Origin: JBEDUK01 sp963781595
GTDB lineage: Bacteria > Actinomycetota > UBA4738
NCBI GenBank assembly: GCA_963781595.1
Contig: CAWAGG010000006.1
Coordinates: forward strand, 1,178,001-1,242,000
Direction of reading: 5' to 3'
Length of the DNA stretch: 64,000 nt
The stretch's first letter is position 1, and each line of letters opens with the position of its first letter. This document shows positions 52,108 to 60,330 of the stretch, in pieces. The position numbers were made by a program, and so were the translations under genes. Below the pieces are notes generated by a model. The model saw only the letters and a program-made list of their open reading frames with translations. It was not told where the DNA came from and ran no database searches.

Positions 52108-53202
52108 GTGGCACGTGCGACGACCGAACCGAAGCCGAGCACCGATGCGTTCGTCGAACAGCTCTTCGCCGCGAGCGTCGGGATGTTCGACCTGCTCTGC
52201 ATCTACATGGGTGACCGGCTGGGGCTGTACCGCGCGCTCGACGAGGGCCCTGCCACACCCGCCGAGCTGGCATCCCGCGCGGGACTCCATGAGCGCAGCA
52301 CCAGGGAATGGCTCGAACAGCAGGCCGCGTCGTCGCTCATCCTGGTCGACGATCCAGGCGCGCCACACTCGGCGCGCAGGTACACGCTCCCCGCCGAGCA
52401 CGCTGAGGCGCTCCTGGACCCGGAGAGTCCCGCGTCGATGATCCCGCTGGTGCGCGCGCTGGTCGCGTGCGCGCATACCCTGCCGGCGCTGCTCGACGGG
52501 TTCCGATCGGGCGAGGGCGTCCCCTGGTCGGCGTTCGGTCCCGAGATGATCGAGGCGCAGGGCGACTTCAATCGGCCGTGGCTGGTCGGGTCGCTCGGCA
52601 TCGAGCACCTGCCGGCGATCCCGGACGTGCACGAACGGCTGCTGGCGGATCCACCGGCGCGCGTGGCCGATGTGGCCTGCGGCGTCGGGTGGGCCGCGAT
52701 CGCGATCGCGAAGGCCTACCCGAAGGTCACGGTGCACGGCATCGACCTCGACGCACCGTCGATCGAGCTGGCCCGTCGCAACGCCACGGATGCCGGCGTC
52801 GCCGACCGCGTGACGTTCGACGTGATGGACGCGGGCGACCCGTCGCTCGAGGGCGTGTTCGACCTGGCCATCGTCATCGAGGCCGTCCACGACCTCTCGC
52901 GGCCCGTCGACGTGCTCGCCGCGACCCGCCGGACGCTGGCGCCCGGCGGCACGCTCCTGGTCGCGGACGAGGCCACCGAGGACGAGTTCACCGTCCCGGC
53001 GAGCGATATGGAGCGGCTCTTCTATGGGTTCAGCGTGCTCTGCTGCCTGCCCGCGAGCCTCGCCGACCAACCGTCCGAGGCGACGGGCACCGTGATGCGC
53101 CCCTCGACGATGCGGGAGTACGCGGAACGGGCGGGGTTCTCCGGGTTCGAGACGCTGCCGCACGAGCTCGGGTTCCAGCGTTTCTACCGGCTGGATCCGT
53201 GA
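52108..53202 (+). CDS. SAM-dependent methyltransferase
   Basis: 364 aa from GTG 52108. An N-terminal winged-helix dimerisation-like part (GLYRALDEGPATPAELASRA) is followed by a class I Rossmann domain: RVADVACGVGWAAIAIA (motif I), HGIDLDAPSIELAR and VTFDVMDAG, then LAPGGTLLVADEA. The layout resembles O-methyltransferases of the COMT/TylF-like group. The substrate is unknown. It lies between ligD and ku, with no known link to end joining. Confidence 0.88.
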   Translation: MARATTEPKPSTDAFVEQLFAASVGMFDLLCIYMGDRLGLYRALDEGPATPAELASRAGLHERSTREWLEQQAASSLILVDDPGAPHSARRYTLPAEHAEALLDPESPASMIPLVRALVACAHTLPALLDGFRSGEGVPWSAFGPEMIEAQGDFNRPWLVGSLGIEHLPAIPDVHERLLADPPARVADVACGVGWAAIAIAKAYPKVTVHGIDLDAPSIELARRNATDAGVADRVTFDVMDAGDPSLEGVFDLAIVIEAVHDLSRPVDVLAATRRTLAPGGTLLVADEATEDEFTVPASDMERLFYGFSVLCCLPASLADQPSEATGTVMRPSTMREYAERAGFSGFETLPHELGFQRFYRLDP

Positions 53203-53306
53203 CGCCGCCCGACGGGTTCTCGGGGCTCGCCCGTGGGTATGCCCGAAGGTAGAATCCAAGCTTCGGGGCGGTTCTGCCGCCCTTCCTGCTTCCCCGGAGG
53301 TGTGAG

Positions 53307-54152
53307 ATGCCGAGATCGATGTGGAAGGGGGCCATCTCGTTCGGCCTCGTCTCGATCCCCGTAGCCGTCTACCCGGCCACCGAGGAGAAGTCCCTGAAGT
53401 TCAACCAGCTCCACGACGACGACATGGGCCGGATCCGCTACCAGCGCGTGTGCGAGCTGGACGGCGAGGTCGTGTCGTTCGAACACATCGTCAAGGGCTA
53501 CGAGTACGAGAAGGGGCGCTACGTCGTGTTGACCGACGAGGACTTCGACGCGGTGCCGGTCGAGTCGAACCGCATGATCGACATCCTGCAGTTCGTCGAC
53601 GCCGACGACATCGACCCGATCTTCTACAAGAAGACCTACTACCTCGTGCCGGACGAGTCCGGCGTGAAGGCGTACGCGCTGCTGCGCCAGGCGATGGAGG
53701 AGGACGGCCGCGTCGGCATCGCGAAGGTCTCGTTCCGCGACAAGGAGCACCTGGCGGCGCTCCGGTTCAAGGACGAGACGTTCGTGCTGGAGACGATGTT
53801 CTGGCCGGACGAGATCCGCGACACGAAGTTCGATGAGCTGTCGAAGGCCGCCGAGGTGAGGCCGCGGCTGCAAGAGATCCAGATGGCGAAGACGCTGATC
53901 GACAACCTCACGGACGACTTCAAGCCCGAGCAGTACAAGGACGAGTACCGCGAGGCGCTGATGGGCGTGGTCGAGGCGAAGATCGACGGCCGCGAGGTCG
54001 AGGTCGTCCCCGAGCCCGAGGAGACGAAGGTCGTCGACCTGATGGAAGCGCTGAAGGCGAGCGTTGAGGCGACGAAGAAGAAGGCGGCCTCCGAGGACGA
54101 GGCGGCGCCAGCCAAGCGGGCGAGTCGTCCGAAGAAGGCCGCCGCCGGGTAA
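53307..54152 (+). CDS. ku: Ku protein for non-homologous end joining
   Basis: 281 aa after a good CCGGAGG. The bacterial Ku core starts MPRSMWKGAISFGLVSIPVA and includes KFNQLHDDDMGRIRYQRVC, ETMFWPDEIRD and QMAKTLIDNLTDDFKPEQYK. The C-terminal 50 residues are Lys/Ala-rich (ATKKKAASEDEAAPAKRASR), as expected for the DNA-sliding tail of actinobacterial Ku. It forms a homodimer ring on DNA ends and recruits LigD (49481). Confidence 0.96.
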   Translation: MPRSMWKGAISFGLVSIPVAVYPATEEKSLKFNQLHDDDMGRIRYQRVCELDGEVVSFEHIVKGYEYEKGRYVVLTDEDFDAVPVESNRMIDILQFVDADDIDPIFYKKTYYLVPDESGVKAYALLRQAMEEDGRVGIAKVSFRDKEHLAALRFKDETFVLETMFWPDEIRDTKFDELSKAAEVRPRLQEIQMAKTLIDNLTDDFKPEQYKDEYREALMGVVEAKIDGREVEVVPEPEETKVVDLMEALKASVEATKKKAASEDEAAPAKRASRPKKAAAG

Positions 54153-54209
54153 CGACCGGAGCGCCACGAGGCCAAGCGCACCGGTCGCGCGCGGTAGGCT
54201 TCCGACGGG

Positions 54210-54548
54210 ATGAAGCTCGTCGTCGCGATCGTGAAGCCCCATCGGCTGGATGACGTCAAGGAGGCCCTCCGCGAGATCGGGATCGGGGGCCTGACAGCCG
54301 TCGAGGCGCAGGGGTTCGGCCGTCAGCGCGGGCACACGGAGATCTACCGGGGCGCCGAGTACCAGGTCGACTTCGTGCCGAAGGTCCAGGTCGAAGTCCT
54401 GGTGGACGAACGACAGGTCGAGCAGGTCGTGGACGCGGTCCTGGCCTCCGCGCGCACGGGCAAGATCGGCGACGGCAAGATCTGGGTGCTCCCGGTCGAG
54501 CACGTGTACCGCATCCGGACGGGCGAGATGGGCCCGGACGCGATCTGA
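54210..54548 (+). CDS. glnB: PII nitrogen regulatory protein
   Basis: 112 aa. Full PII fold: KLVVAIVKPHRLDDVKEALR, the T-loop GRQRGHTEIYRGAEYQVDFVPK with the modifiable Tyr51, and TGKIGDGKIWVLPVE followed by YRIRTGE. In actinobacteria the Tyr is usually adenylylated, here by the GlnD encoded next. There is no amtB or glnA beside it, unlike the common amtB-glnK-glnD operon. The symbol could equally be glnK. Confidence 0.96.
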   Translation: MKLVVAIVKPHRLDDVKEALREIGIGGLTAVEAQGFGRQRGHTEIYRGAEYQVDFVPKVQVEVLVDERQVEQVVDAVLASARTGKIGDGKIWVLPVEHVYRIRTGEMGPDAI

Positions 54549-54569
54549 CCGGACGCTGACGGGGCTGAC

Positions 54570-56954
54570 ATGGACGCGGCGCTCACCGGCCGACTGACAC
54601 AGCTGGATGCGGCGCCGATCCGTGTCGAAGAGGGTCGCGTGGCCGCCCACCGTCGCGCCGAGGCGCTCGACGCGGCGATCCGGCGTCTGGCGCCGCTCGA
54701 CCTCCGCCGCACCGCGCTGGCCGCGATCGGCGGGTACGGGCGCTCCGAGCTGACTCCCGGCTCCGACGTCGACCTGCTGATCGTCTACGAGCCGGACGCG
54801 GAGGACGAAGCGGCGGCCGTCGCCGAGGCGATCCTCTACCCACTCTGGGACGCGGGCCTCACGGTCGGACACGTCGTGCGCACCCTCGGTGAGTGCGTGT
54901 TCGAAGCGCGGCGGAACCTCGACTCGCTCACGGCGCTGCTCTCCGCGCGCCTCCTCGATGGCCCGGAGATGCTGGTCGAGATGGCGCGCTCGGCGGCGTT
55001 CGACGTCGTGCGGGCCGACCCCGCACGATTCGCCGGCGAGCTGCGGGACGCGCGCGTCGAGCGCGAACACCGGTACGGACGCATCGGCTGCGTGCAGGAA
55101 CCCGACCTGAAGGAGAGTCTCGGCGGTCTCCGGGACCTCCAGGTGATCGGATGGCTAGACGCCGCGGGCGCTGCGGCGCCGCGCACGCCCTCGCAGCTGG
55201 CGAGGGTGGCCGACGGGGCCGATCTGATCCTGGCGACTCGGACGGCGCTGCATCGGGTGCTCGGCACCGGCGAGGACCGGCTCGCGGACGCGAACCAGGA
55301 GCCGGTGGCGACCGAGCTGGGGATCGAGGCCGAGCCCGGATGGGAGCCCCGCGACGTCCTGATGCGGACGCTCTCACGCTCCGGTCGCCGGGTCTCCGCG
55401 ATCGTCGACTCGCTCTTGGAGACCGCGGTCGCGGCCACCAGCATGGACGAGCACGTGGACGGAGCGGGAGACGGCGATGACGACGACGCGGTCGGTCGGT
55501 TCGCCGAGAGCGTGGCCGACGGCGAGTGGTCGCCCGCAGCGGTCGGGTCGTTCGTCGACCTGTTGCACCGGGGCCTCGGTGCGGCGGCGATCGGAGCGGT
55601 CGAAGAGCGCGACCTGACCGATCAGCTGCTCCCCGGCTGGGCCGACCTGGCCGGGCGTCCGCAGCACGATCCGTACCACCGGTATCCGGTCGACGTGCAT
55701 CTGATCGAGGCCACGTCCGCCGCCGCGCGGCTCCTCCGCGACGCCGACGACCCGGTCGCGGCCGCCTCGGCCGCCGCGGTGAGCGATCCCGGCGCGCTCC
55801 TGCTGGGCGCCCTGCTCCACGACGCCGGGAAGAACGGCCGCGGCTCGCACGTCCCGCTCGGTGTCGAGGTCGCGTCCCGCGTCCTCGACCGGATGGGCGT
55901 GGCTGGCGACCGCCGTGACCTCGTCCTGTTCCTCGTCCGCGAGCACCTCCTGCTGTCCGACACGGCCACCCGGCGGAACCTCGAGGACGAGGACCTGATC
56001 CTGCATGTGGCCGCCAGGGTGCGCGACCGCGCGCGCCTCGGGATGCTGTACCTCCTCACGATGGCCGACGCGGAGGCGACCGGTCCTTCGGCCTCGACGC
56101 CCTGGCGCCTCGGCCTGATCCGCGAGCTCGTGACGAAGGTCGATCGGGCGTTCGACCGTGGCCTGATGGACCCGAGCCGTGCGTGGGAGGTCGAACGCGC
56201 CGAGGCAGCGATCCGCGGCGCGCTCGTCGACGCCTTCGTCGATCCGGAGTTGATCGACCGGTTCCTCGACATCACGCCGCCGGCGTACGCCCAGTGGGTC
56301 GAACCTGCCTACGCGCCAGACCATCTCGCGCTCGTGCTGCCCGTTCCAGATGAAACTGAAGTTCGCTTCCACATCGCGCCCGGGCGATCCCCGGACACGT
56401 GGGTCGTCGCGGTCGGCGCGCGCGACCGCATCGGTCTGCTGGCGACGATCGCCGGCGCGTTCGCGGTCTCGGGGATCTCGATCCTGACGGCCCGGGCGTT
56501 CACCACGTCGGAGGGCGTCGCGCTGGACGCGTTCGACGTGAGCGGCTCGTTCGAGGACGAGATCCCCGGCGAACGGTGGGAGCGGTTCCGCGACGTCCTG
56601 CGCGGCGCGATCGACGGGAGCGTGGACCTGGACGAACGCGTCCGCGAGTGGCGATCGCACTACCGGCCCCCGCCGGCCGAGGTGCCGGTCAAGGTCTCGG
56701 TGACGGAGGACGTCTCGGACTACTTCACGCTGGTCGAGGTGCAGACGGCCGATCGGCTCGGACTGCTGTTCGACCTCGCCGGCGCGTTCGCGGCGAGCGG
56801 CGTGGACGTCCACGTCGCCCAGGCCGCGACGTACGGGCCGCGGATCGTCGACACGTTCTACGTCACGGAGGGCACGGGCGGGAAGGTCGACGATCCCGTG
56901 CGCGTCGGCGTGGTGCGCGACGCGCTCACGCGGGCCGCGTCGCCTGGCGGATGA
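54570..56954 (+). CDS. glnD: PII nucleotidyltransferase/uridylyl-removing enzyme GlnD
   Basis: 794 aa, 21 bp after the PII gene. The nucleotidyltransferase motif GGYGRSELTPGSDVDLLIVY, a central helical part with LKESLGGLRDLQVIGW, an HD domain (LLLGALLHDAGKNGRGSHVP) and two ACT domains at the C-terminus (VVAVGARDRIGLLATIAGAF; VEVQTADRLGLLFDLAGAFA) are in the canonical order. It modifies and demodifies PII in response to glutamine. It is about 100 residues shorter than the E. coli enzyme, mostly N-terminally. Confidence 0.95.
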   Translation: MDAALTGRLTQLDAAPIRVEEGRVAAHRRAEALDAAIRRLAPLDLRRTALAAIGGYGRSELTPGSDVDLLIVYEPDAEDEAAAVAEAILYPLWDAGLTVGHVVRTLGECVFEARRNLDSLTALLSARLLDGPEMLVEMARSAAFDVVRADPARFAGELRDARVEREHRYGRIGCVQEPDLKESLGGLRDLQVIGWLDAAGAAAPRTPSQLARVADGADLILATRTALHRVLGTGEDRLADANQEPVATELGIEAEPGWEPRDVLMRTLSRSGRRVSAIVDSLLETAVAATSMDEHVDGAGDGDDDDAVGRFAESVADGEWSPAAVGSFVDLLHRGLGAAAIGAVEERDLTDQLLPGWADLAGRPQHDPYHRYPVDVHLIEATSAAARLLRDADDPVAAASAAAVSDPGALLLGALLHDAGKNGRGSHVPLGVEVASRVLDRMGVAGDRRDLVLFLVREHLLLSDTATRRNLEDEDLILHVAARVRDRARLGMLYLLTMADAEATGPSASTPWRLGLIRELVTKVDRAFDRGLMDPSRAWEVERAEAAIRGALVDAFVDPELIDRFLDITPPAYAQWVEPAYAPDHLALVLPVPDETEVRFHIAPGRSPDTWVVAVGARDRIGLLATIAGAFAVSGISILTARAFTTSEGVALDAFDVSGSFEDEIPGERWERFRDVLRGAIDGSVDLDERVREWRSHYRPPPAEVPVKVSVTEDVSDYFTLVEVQTADRLGLLFDLAGAFAASGVDVHVAQAATYGPRIVDTFYVTEGTGGKVDDPVRVGVVRDALTRAASPGG

Positions 56955-56960
56955 CCTCGG

Positions 56961-57716
56961 CTACGCCGTGGAGGCCCCGGACGCCGCTCGTTCGAACCCG
57001 AGCGCCAGGTCGGGGCCCGACGCGTCCTCCTCGTGCTTGACGAAGCAGAACACGTCCGTCCCGCCGTCGAGCGCGGCGCGGATGCGTCGGCCCCACGCGG
57101 CCATCACCGCCCGGTCGTAGGAGCTCCGCCGCAGGCGCAGGTACGCGAACCCACCGGCGGGCAGGCCGTCTTCGGTCCACGGCTGCTCGTCGGTGTCGCT
57201 CAGGACCCAGGCCGCGCCGCGGTCGGCGAGCATCGGGCGTTCGTCCTCCCACGACGCATGGCGGAACTCGAACGCGTACCGGTACGGCGGGCCCGGGAGC
57301 GCGTCGAGGAACGCCTCGAGGCGGCCCGGGTCGCGCTTCATGTTCGGCGGGCACTGGAACAGGACCGGGCCGAGGCGCTCGCCCAGCGGCGCCGCGGTCT
57401 CCAGGAACTCGATCGCCCGGTCCGGGTCGGTCAGGCGCCGGTAATGCGTGATGCTCTGGTTCGCCTTCAGCACGAACCGGAACGCCTCCGGCGTCGCCTG
57501 GGTCCAGGCCTCGAGCGTCTTCGCCGCCGGGTCGCGGCGGAACGTGTAGTTGATCTCCACGCTGCGGAACCGCGTTGCGTAGTGCGCGAGCATCTCGCGA
57601 TCCTTCAGGCCCGCCGGGTAGAAGGTGCCCTTCCACTCCGGGAAGGCGAACCCGGACGTCCCGACGTAGAGGGTCCCGGGCTGTGCGGCCTTCTGTCGCT
57701 TCGTTCCCGTCGCCAT
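56961..57716 (-). CDS. DUF72 family protein
   Basis: 251 aa from ATG 57716 (MATGTKRQKAAQPG); the longer frame is less likely. The TIM-barrel DUF72 signatures are clear: LYVGTSGFAFPEWKGTFYP, RFRSVEINYTFRRDP, LFQCPPNMKRD and YAFEFRHASWEDER, with YLRLRRSSYD near the end. The function of DUF72 is unknown; a role in nucleic acid processing has been suggested for the family. Starts are 17 bp from the divergent GrpB fusion. Confidence 0.92.
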   Translation of the reverse strand: MATGTKRQKAAQPGTLYVGTSGFAFPEWKGTFYPAGLKDREMLAHYATRFRSVEINYTFRRDPAAKTLEAWTQATPEAFRFVLKANQSITHYRRLTDPDRAIEFLETAAPLGERLGPVLFQCPPNMKRDPGRLEAFLDALPGPPYRYAFEFRHASWEDERPMLADRGAAWVLSDTDEQPWTEDGLPAGGFAYLRLRRSSYDRAVMAAWGRRIRAALDGGTDVFCFVKHEEDASGPDLALGFERAASGASTA

Positions 57717-57733
57717 GACGCCCGAGCATAATC

Positions 57734-58825
57734 GTGCGCGTGTCCGACCCGTCACAGCCGTTCGCCAACCGTCCCGTCGTGCTGGTCGACCCCGATACGC
57801 GCTGGCCCGCGGACTTCGAACACGAAGCGGCGCGCATCCTGGCCGCGCTCGGTTCGCGTGCCGCGCGCGTCGAGCACGTCGGTTCGACCTCCGTGCCGGG
57901 GCTGATCGCGAAGCCGCAGGTGGACATCCAGGTCAGCGTCGCGTCGTTCGAGCCCGAAGACACGCTGCTCGAACCGCTCGAGGCGATCGGGTTCACGAAC
58001 ATGGTCGATCCCTCGACGCCCGAGCACCGGATCCTGTACCGGCGCCGCGGCGACGATCGGTACGGCGTGAACATCCACGTCTGCGAGGTCGGGAGCGACT
58101 GGGAGTGGAGGCACGTCGCGTTCCGCGACCACCTCCGCTCGCACCCGGAGGTCGCGGCCGCCTACGCGGAGGACAAGCGGCGCGTGCGGGCGTTGCACCC
58201 GAACGACGTCGAGGCCTACGCGAACGAGAAGAGCCGGTTCATCCGCGCGGTCGAGTGGGAGTTGCGAGGCCCCGAGCCGAGCGGCCCGATCCGCGTGGTC
58301 GAACCCGACCCGTCGTGGCCGCGCACCTTCGCCTACGAGGCGAATCGGATCGCATCGATCCTCGCGTACCGTGGGGTCGAGGCCCGCGTCGAGCACATCG
58401 GCTCGACCGCGGTGCCCGGGCTCGCGGCGAAGCCGATCATCGACATCCTGGTCAGCGTCCCGGCGATGGAACCGATCTCGGCCTACGCGCCGTGGCTGGC
58501 CGACACGGGGTACGAGTACCGTCCCGACGACGACCCCGAGCACCGGTTCTTCCGGTTCCGCAGGCCGAACGTTCGGATCGCGAACCTCCACGTCTGCGAA
58601 GCGGGATCGCCGTGGGAGCGCCGTGACCTGGGGTTCCGCGACGCGCTCCGCGCGGGCGCGATGTTGGCGGCCCGGTACGCCGATCTGAAGCGCGAATGGG
58701 CCGCGCGCTACCCGCATGATCTGGCGGCGTACAGCGCGGGGAAGACGGACTTCGTGACCGGCGCGCTGTCGGACGTGGGCATCCCGCCCGTCGGCGTCGT
58801 CGAAGGGGATGGTAAACATGACTGA
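57734..58825 (+). CDS. Tandem GrpB/UPF0157 fusion protein
   Basis: 363 aa from GTG 57734. Two complete GrpB domains: one at about 14-175 with ARVEHVGSTSVPGLIAKPQVDI and NIHVCEVGSDWEWRHVAFRD, and another at about 188-345 with ARVEHIGSTAVPGLAAKPIID and NLHVCEAGSPWERRDLGFRD. GrpB has a nucleotidyltransferase-like fold (GS-x-A-V-P-G-L-x-x-KP-x-I-D). Most members are a single domain of about 170 aa, so this is an internal duplication. The reaction is unknown. Its stop overlaps the next gene. Confidence 0.9.
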   Translation: MRVSDPSQPFANRPVVLVDPDTRWPADFEHEAARILAALGSRAARVEHVGSTSVPGLIAKPQVDIQVSVASFEPEDTLLEPLEAIGFTNMVDPSTPEHRILYRRRGDDRYGVNIHVCEVGSDWEWRHVAFRDHLRSHPEVAAAYAEDKRRVRALHPNDVEAYANEKSRFIRAVEWELRGPEPSGPIRVVEPDPSWPRTFAYEANRIASILAYRGVEARVEHIGSTAVPGLAAKPIIDILVSVPAMEPISAYAPWLADTGYEYRPDDDPEHRFFRFRRPNVRIANLHVCEAGSPWERRDLGFRDALRAGAMLAARYADLKREWAARYPHDLAAYSAGKTDFVTGALSDVGIPPVGVVEGDGKHD

Positions 58826-59492
58826 CGAACGCGAGATCCCGATCACGGTCGCCGGCAGGTCGACGTCGGGCCTGTGGCATCCGGTCGAGGGCGCGGTCGC
58901 CGTGGCGGTCCTCGCGCCGGGCGCGGGGAGCCCGATGCGGAACCCGTACTTCGACGGCATCGTCGAGGGCCTCGCCGGCGAGCGCGTCGCGACGTTCCGG
59001 TTCGACTTCGTCTACGCGCACGAGGGTCGGCGCTCGCCCGACCAACCGCCGGTTCTGCTGGCGGCCTGGCGAGCGGCGCTGGACGAGGCCGCGACGCTAG
59101 CCGACGGCCTCCCGCTCGCGGCGATGGGCAAGTCGATGGGTGGCCGGATCGCGTCGATGGTCGCGGCAGAGGACGGGCCGGAGTTCGCGGCGCGTTGCCT
59201 GGTGTTCTTCGGTTACCCGCTGCACGCGCCGAAGACGCCGGAGAGGCAGCGTTCGGAGCACCTCTCGACGGTCACGGTGCCGATGCTGTTCATCCAAGGC
59301 GCACGGGACGCGTTCGCGCGCCGCGAGCTGCTCGAACCGGTCGTCGACAGGCTCGGGTCGTTGGCGAGGGTCGAGTGGATCGAGGGCGGCGACCACTCGC
59401 ACCGCGTCCGCGGCGTCAAGCGGTCCGACCGCGAGACCGGCGCCATGCTCGGTGCGATGGCCGGCGCGTTCGTCCGCGACGTGGTGGGCTGA
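58818..59492 (+). CDS. Alpha/beta hydrolase (KANL3/Tex30-like dienelactone hydrolase-type)
   Basis: 224 aa from ATG 58818, with GAAGGGG 9 nt upstream; ATG 58809 is too close to that site. The motif AMGKSMGGRIASMVA holds the nucleophile Ser (GxSxG), APGAGSPMRNPYFDGI is the oxyanion loop typical of the KANL3/Tex30 group, and the late GARDAFAR and GGDHSHRV give the acid and His. Substrate unknown. Overlaps the GrpB stop by 8 nt. Confidence 0.86.
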   Translation: MTDEREIPITVAGRSTSGLWHPVEGAVAVAVLAPGAGSPMRNPYFDGIVEGLAGERVATFRFDFVYAHEGRRSPDQPPVLLAAWRAALDEAATLADGLPLAAMGKSMGGRIASMVAAEDGPEFAARCLVFFGYPLHAPKTPERQRSEHLSTVTVPMLFIQGARDAFARRELLEPVVDRLGSLARVEWIEGGDHSHRVRGVKRSDRETGAMLGAMAGAFVRDVVG

Positions 59493-59503
59493 GGCGAAGC
59501 GTC

Positions 59504-59773
59504 GTGCCCAGGAAGAACCGCCGCGCGCCGGACGCCCAGCCTCCGCCCCTCCGGCGACCGCAGTTCGTCGCTCCGGACTGGGCGCAGGCGGACGACTCGA
59601 CCGTGCGGGCCGTCACCGGCGACAAGCCGTACACGTGTCCGGGCTGTCAGCACGCGATCCGGCCGGGCTTGCAGCACCTGGTGGTGGTCGAATCCGACGA
59701 CGTCGAGGGCCGCCGCCACTGGCACACCGAGTGCTGGCGCCGCGAACTGCGCCGTCGGGGCTTCCGCGTCTGA
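59504..59773 (+). CDS. Small actinobacterial zinc-ribbon-like protein
   Basis: 89 aa from GTG 59504. Basic N-terminus, then VRAVTGDKPYTCPGCQHAIRPG and a late RRHWHTECWRRELRRRG; the Cys and His residues probably bind one zinc. Homologues in Streptomyces are often named 'ATP/GTP-binding protein' without basis. It is a short conserved protein, often next to hydrolase genes, with unknown function. Confidence 0.75.
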   Translation: MPRKNRRAPDAQPPPLRRPQFVAPDWAQADDSTVRAVTGDKPYTCPGCQHAIRPGLQHLVVVESDDVEGRRHWHTECWRRELRRRGFRV

Positions 59774-59832
59774 AGGCCGACAGGTCAGGCGCGTCTTCAC
59801 CTTTCGACCGCTTCCCGACCCTTGCACGGTGG

Positions 59833-60330
59833 ATGCAGGATGCGTCGGTGAGCGAACGCACGCCGGTCGGCTGGGAGGGTGTCTATGCCGATACGGCTCC
59901 ACGGCTCTGGCGCTCGCTCGTTGGGTTCACAGGCGACCCGGACGTCGCGGGCGACGCGATGTCGGAGGCGTTCGCTCAGGCGATGCGGCGTCAACCGGCG
60001 CCTAGCGACCCGGCCGCGTGGGTATGGCGAGCGTCGTTCCGGATCGCCGCGGGCGAGCTGAAGGAACGCGGTCGTTCCGCAGCCGCCATGGAGATCCAAC
60101 CTGACCACGCCGCCGCGCCGGATCGGGACGTCGCCGAGGTCGATCGGCTCGTCAGGGCGCTGTCGCACCTGTCGCCGAAGCAACGGGGTGCACTCGTCCT
60201 GCACCACTACGCGGGGTTCCCCGTGAAGGAGGTCGCCGCGATCATCGGCTCGACGGGCCCCGCGGTCCGCGTGCACCTCTCCCGTGGTCGCAAGCGGCTC
60301 CGCGAACTCCTGGAGGACGACGATGCCTGA
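59833..60330 (+). CDS. ECF sigma factor paired with a propeller anti-sigma-like protein
   Basis: 165 aa from ATG 59833; GTG 59848 is an alternative. Region 2 is divergent (LWRSLVGFTGDPDVAGDAMS, EAFAQAMRRQ, AWVWRASFRIAAGELKER). Region 4 is clear (LSHLSPKQRGALVLHHYAGF, VAAIIGSTGPAVRVHLSRGR). The next gene begins 8 nt before its stop. Confidence 0.86.
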   Translation: MQDASVSERTPVGWEGVYADTAPRLWRSLVGFTGDPDVAGDAMSEAFAQAMRRQPAPSDPAAWVWRASFRIAAGELKERGRSAAAMEIQPDHAAAPDRDVAEVDRLVRALSHLSPKQRGALVLHHYAGFPVKEVAAIIGSTGPAVRVHLSRGRKRLRELLEDDDA

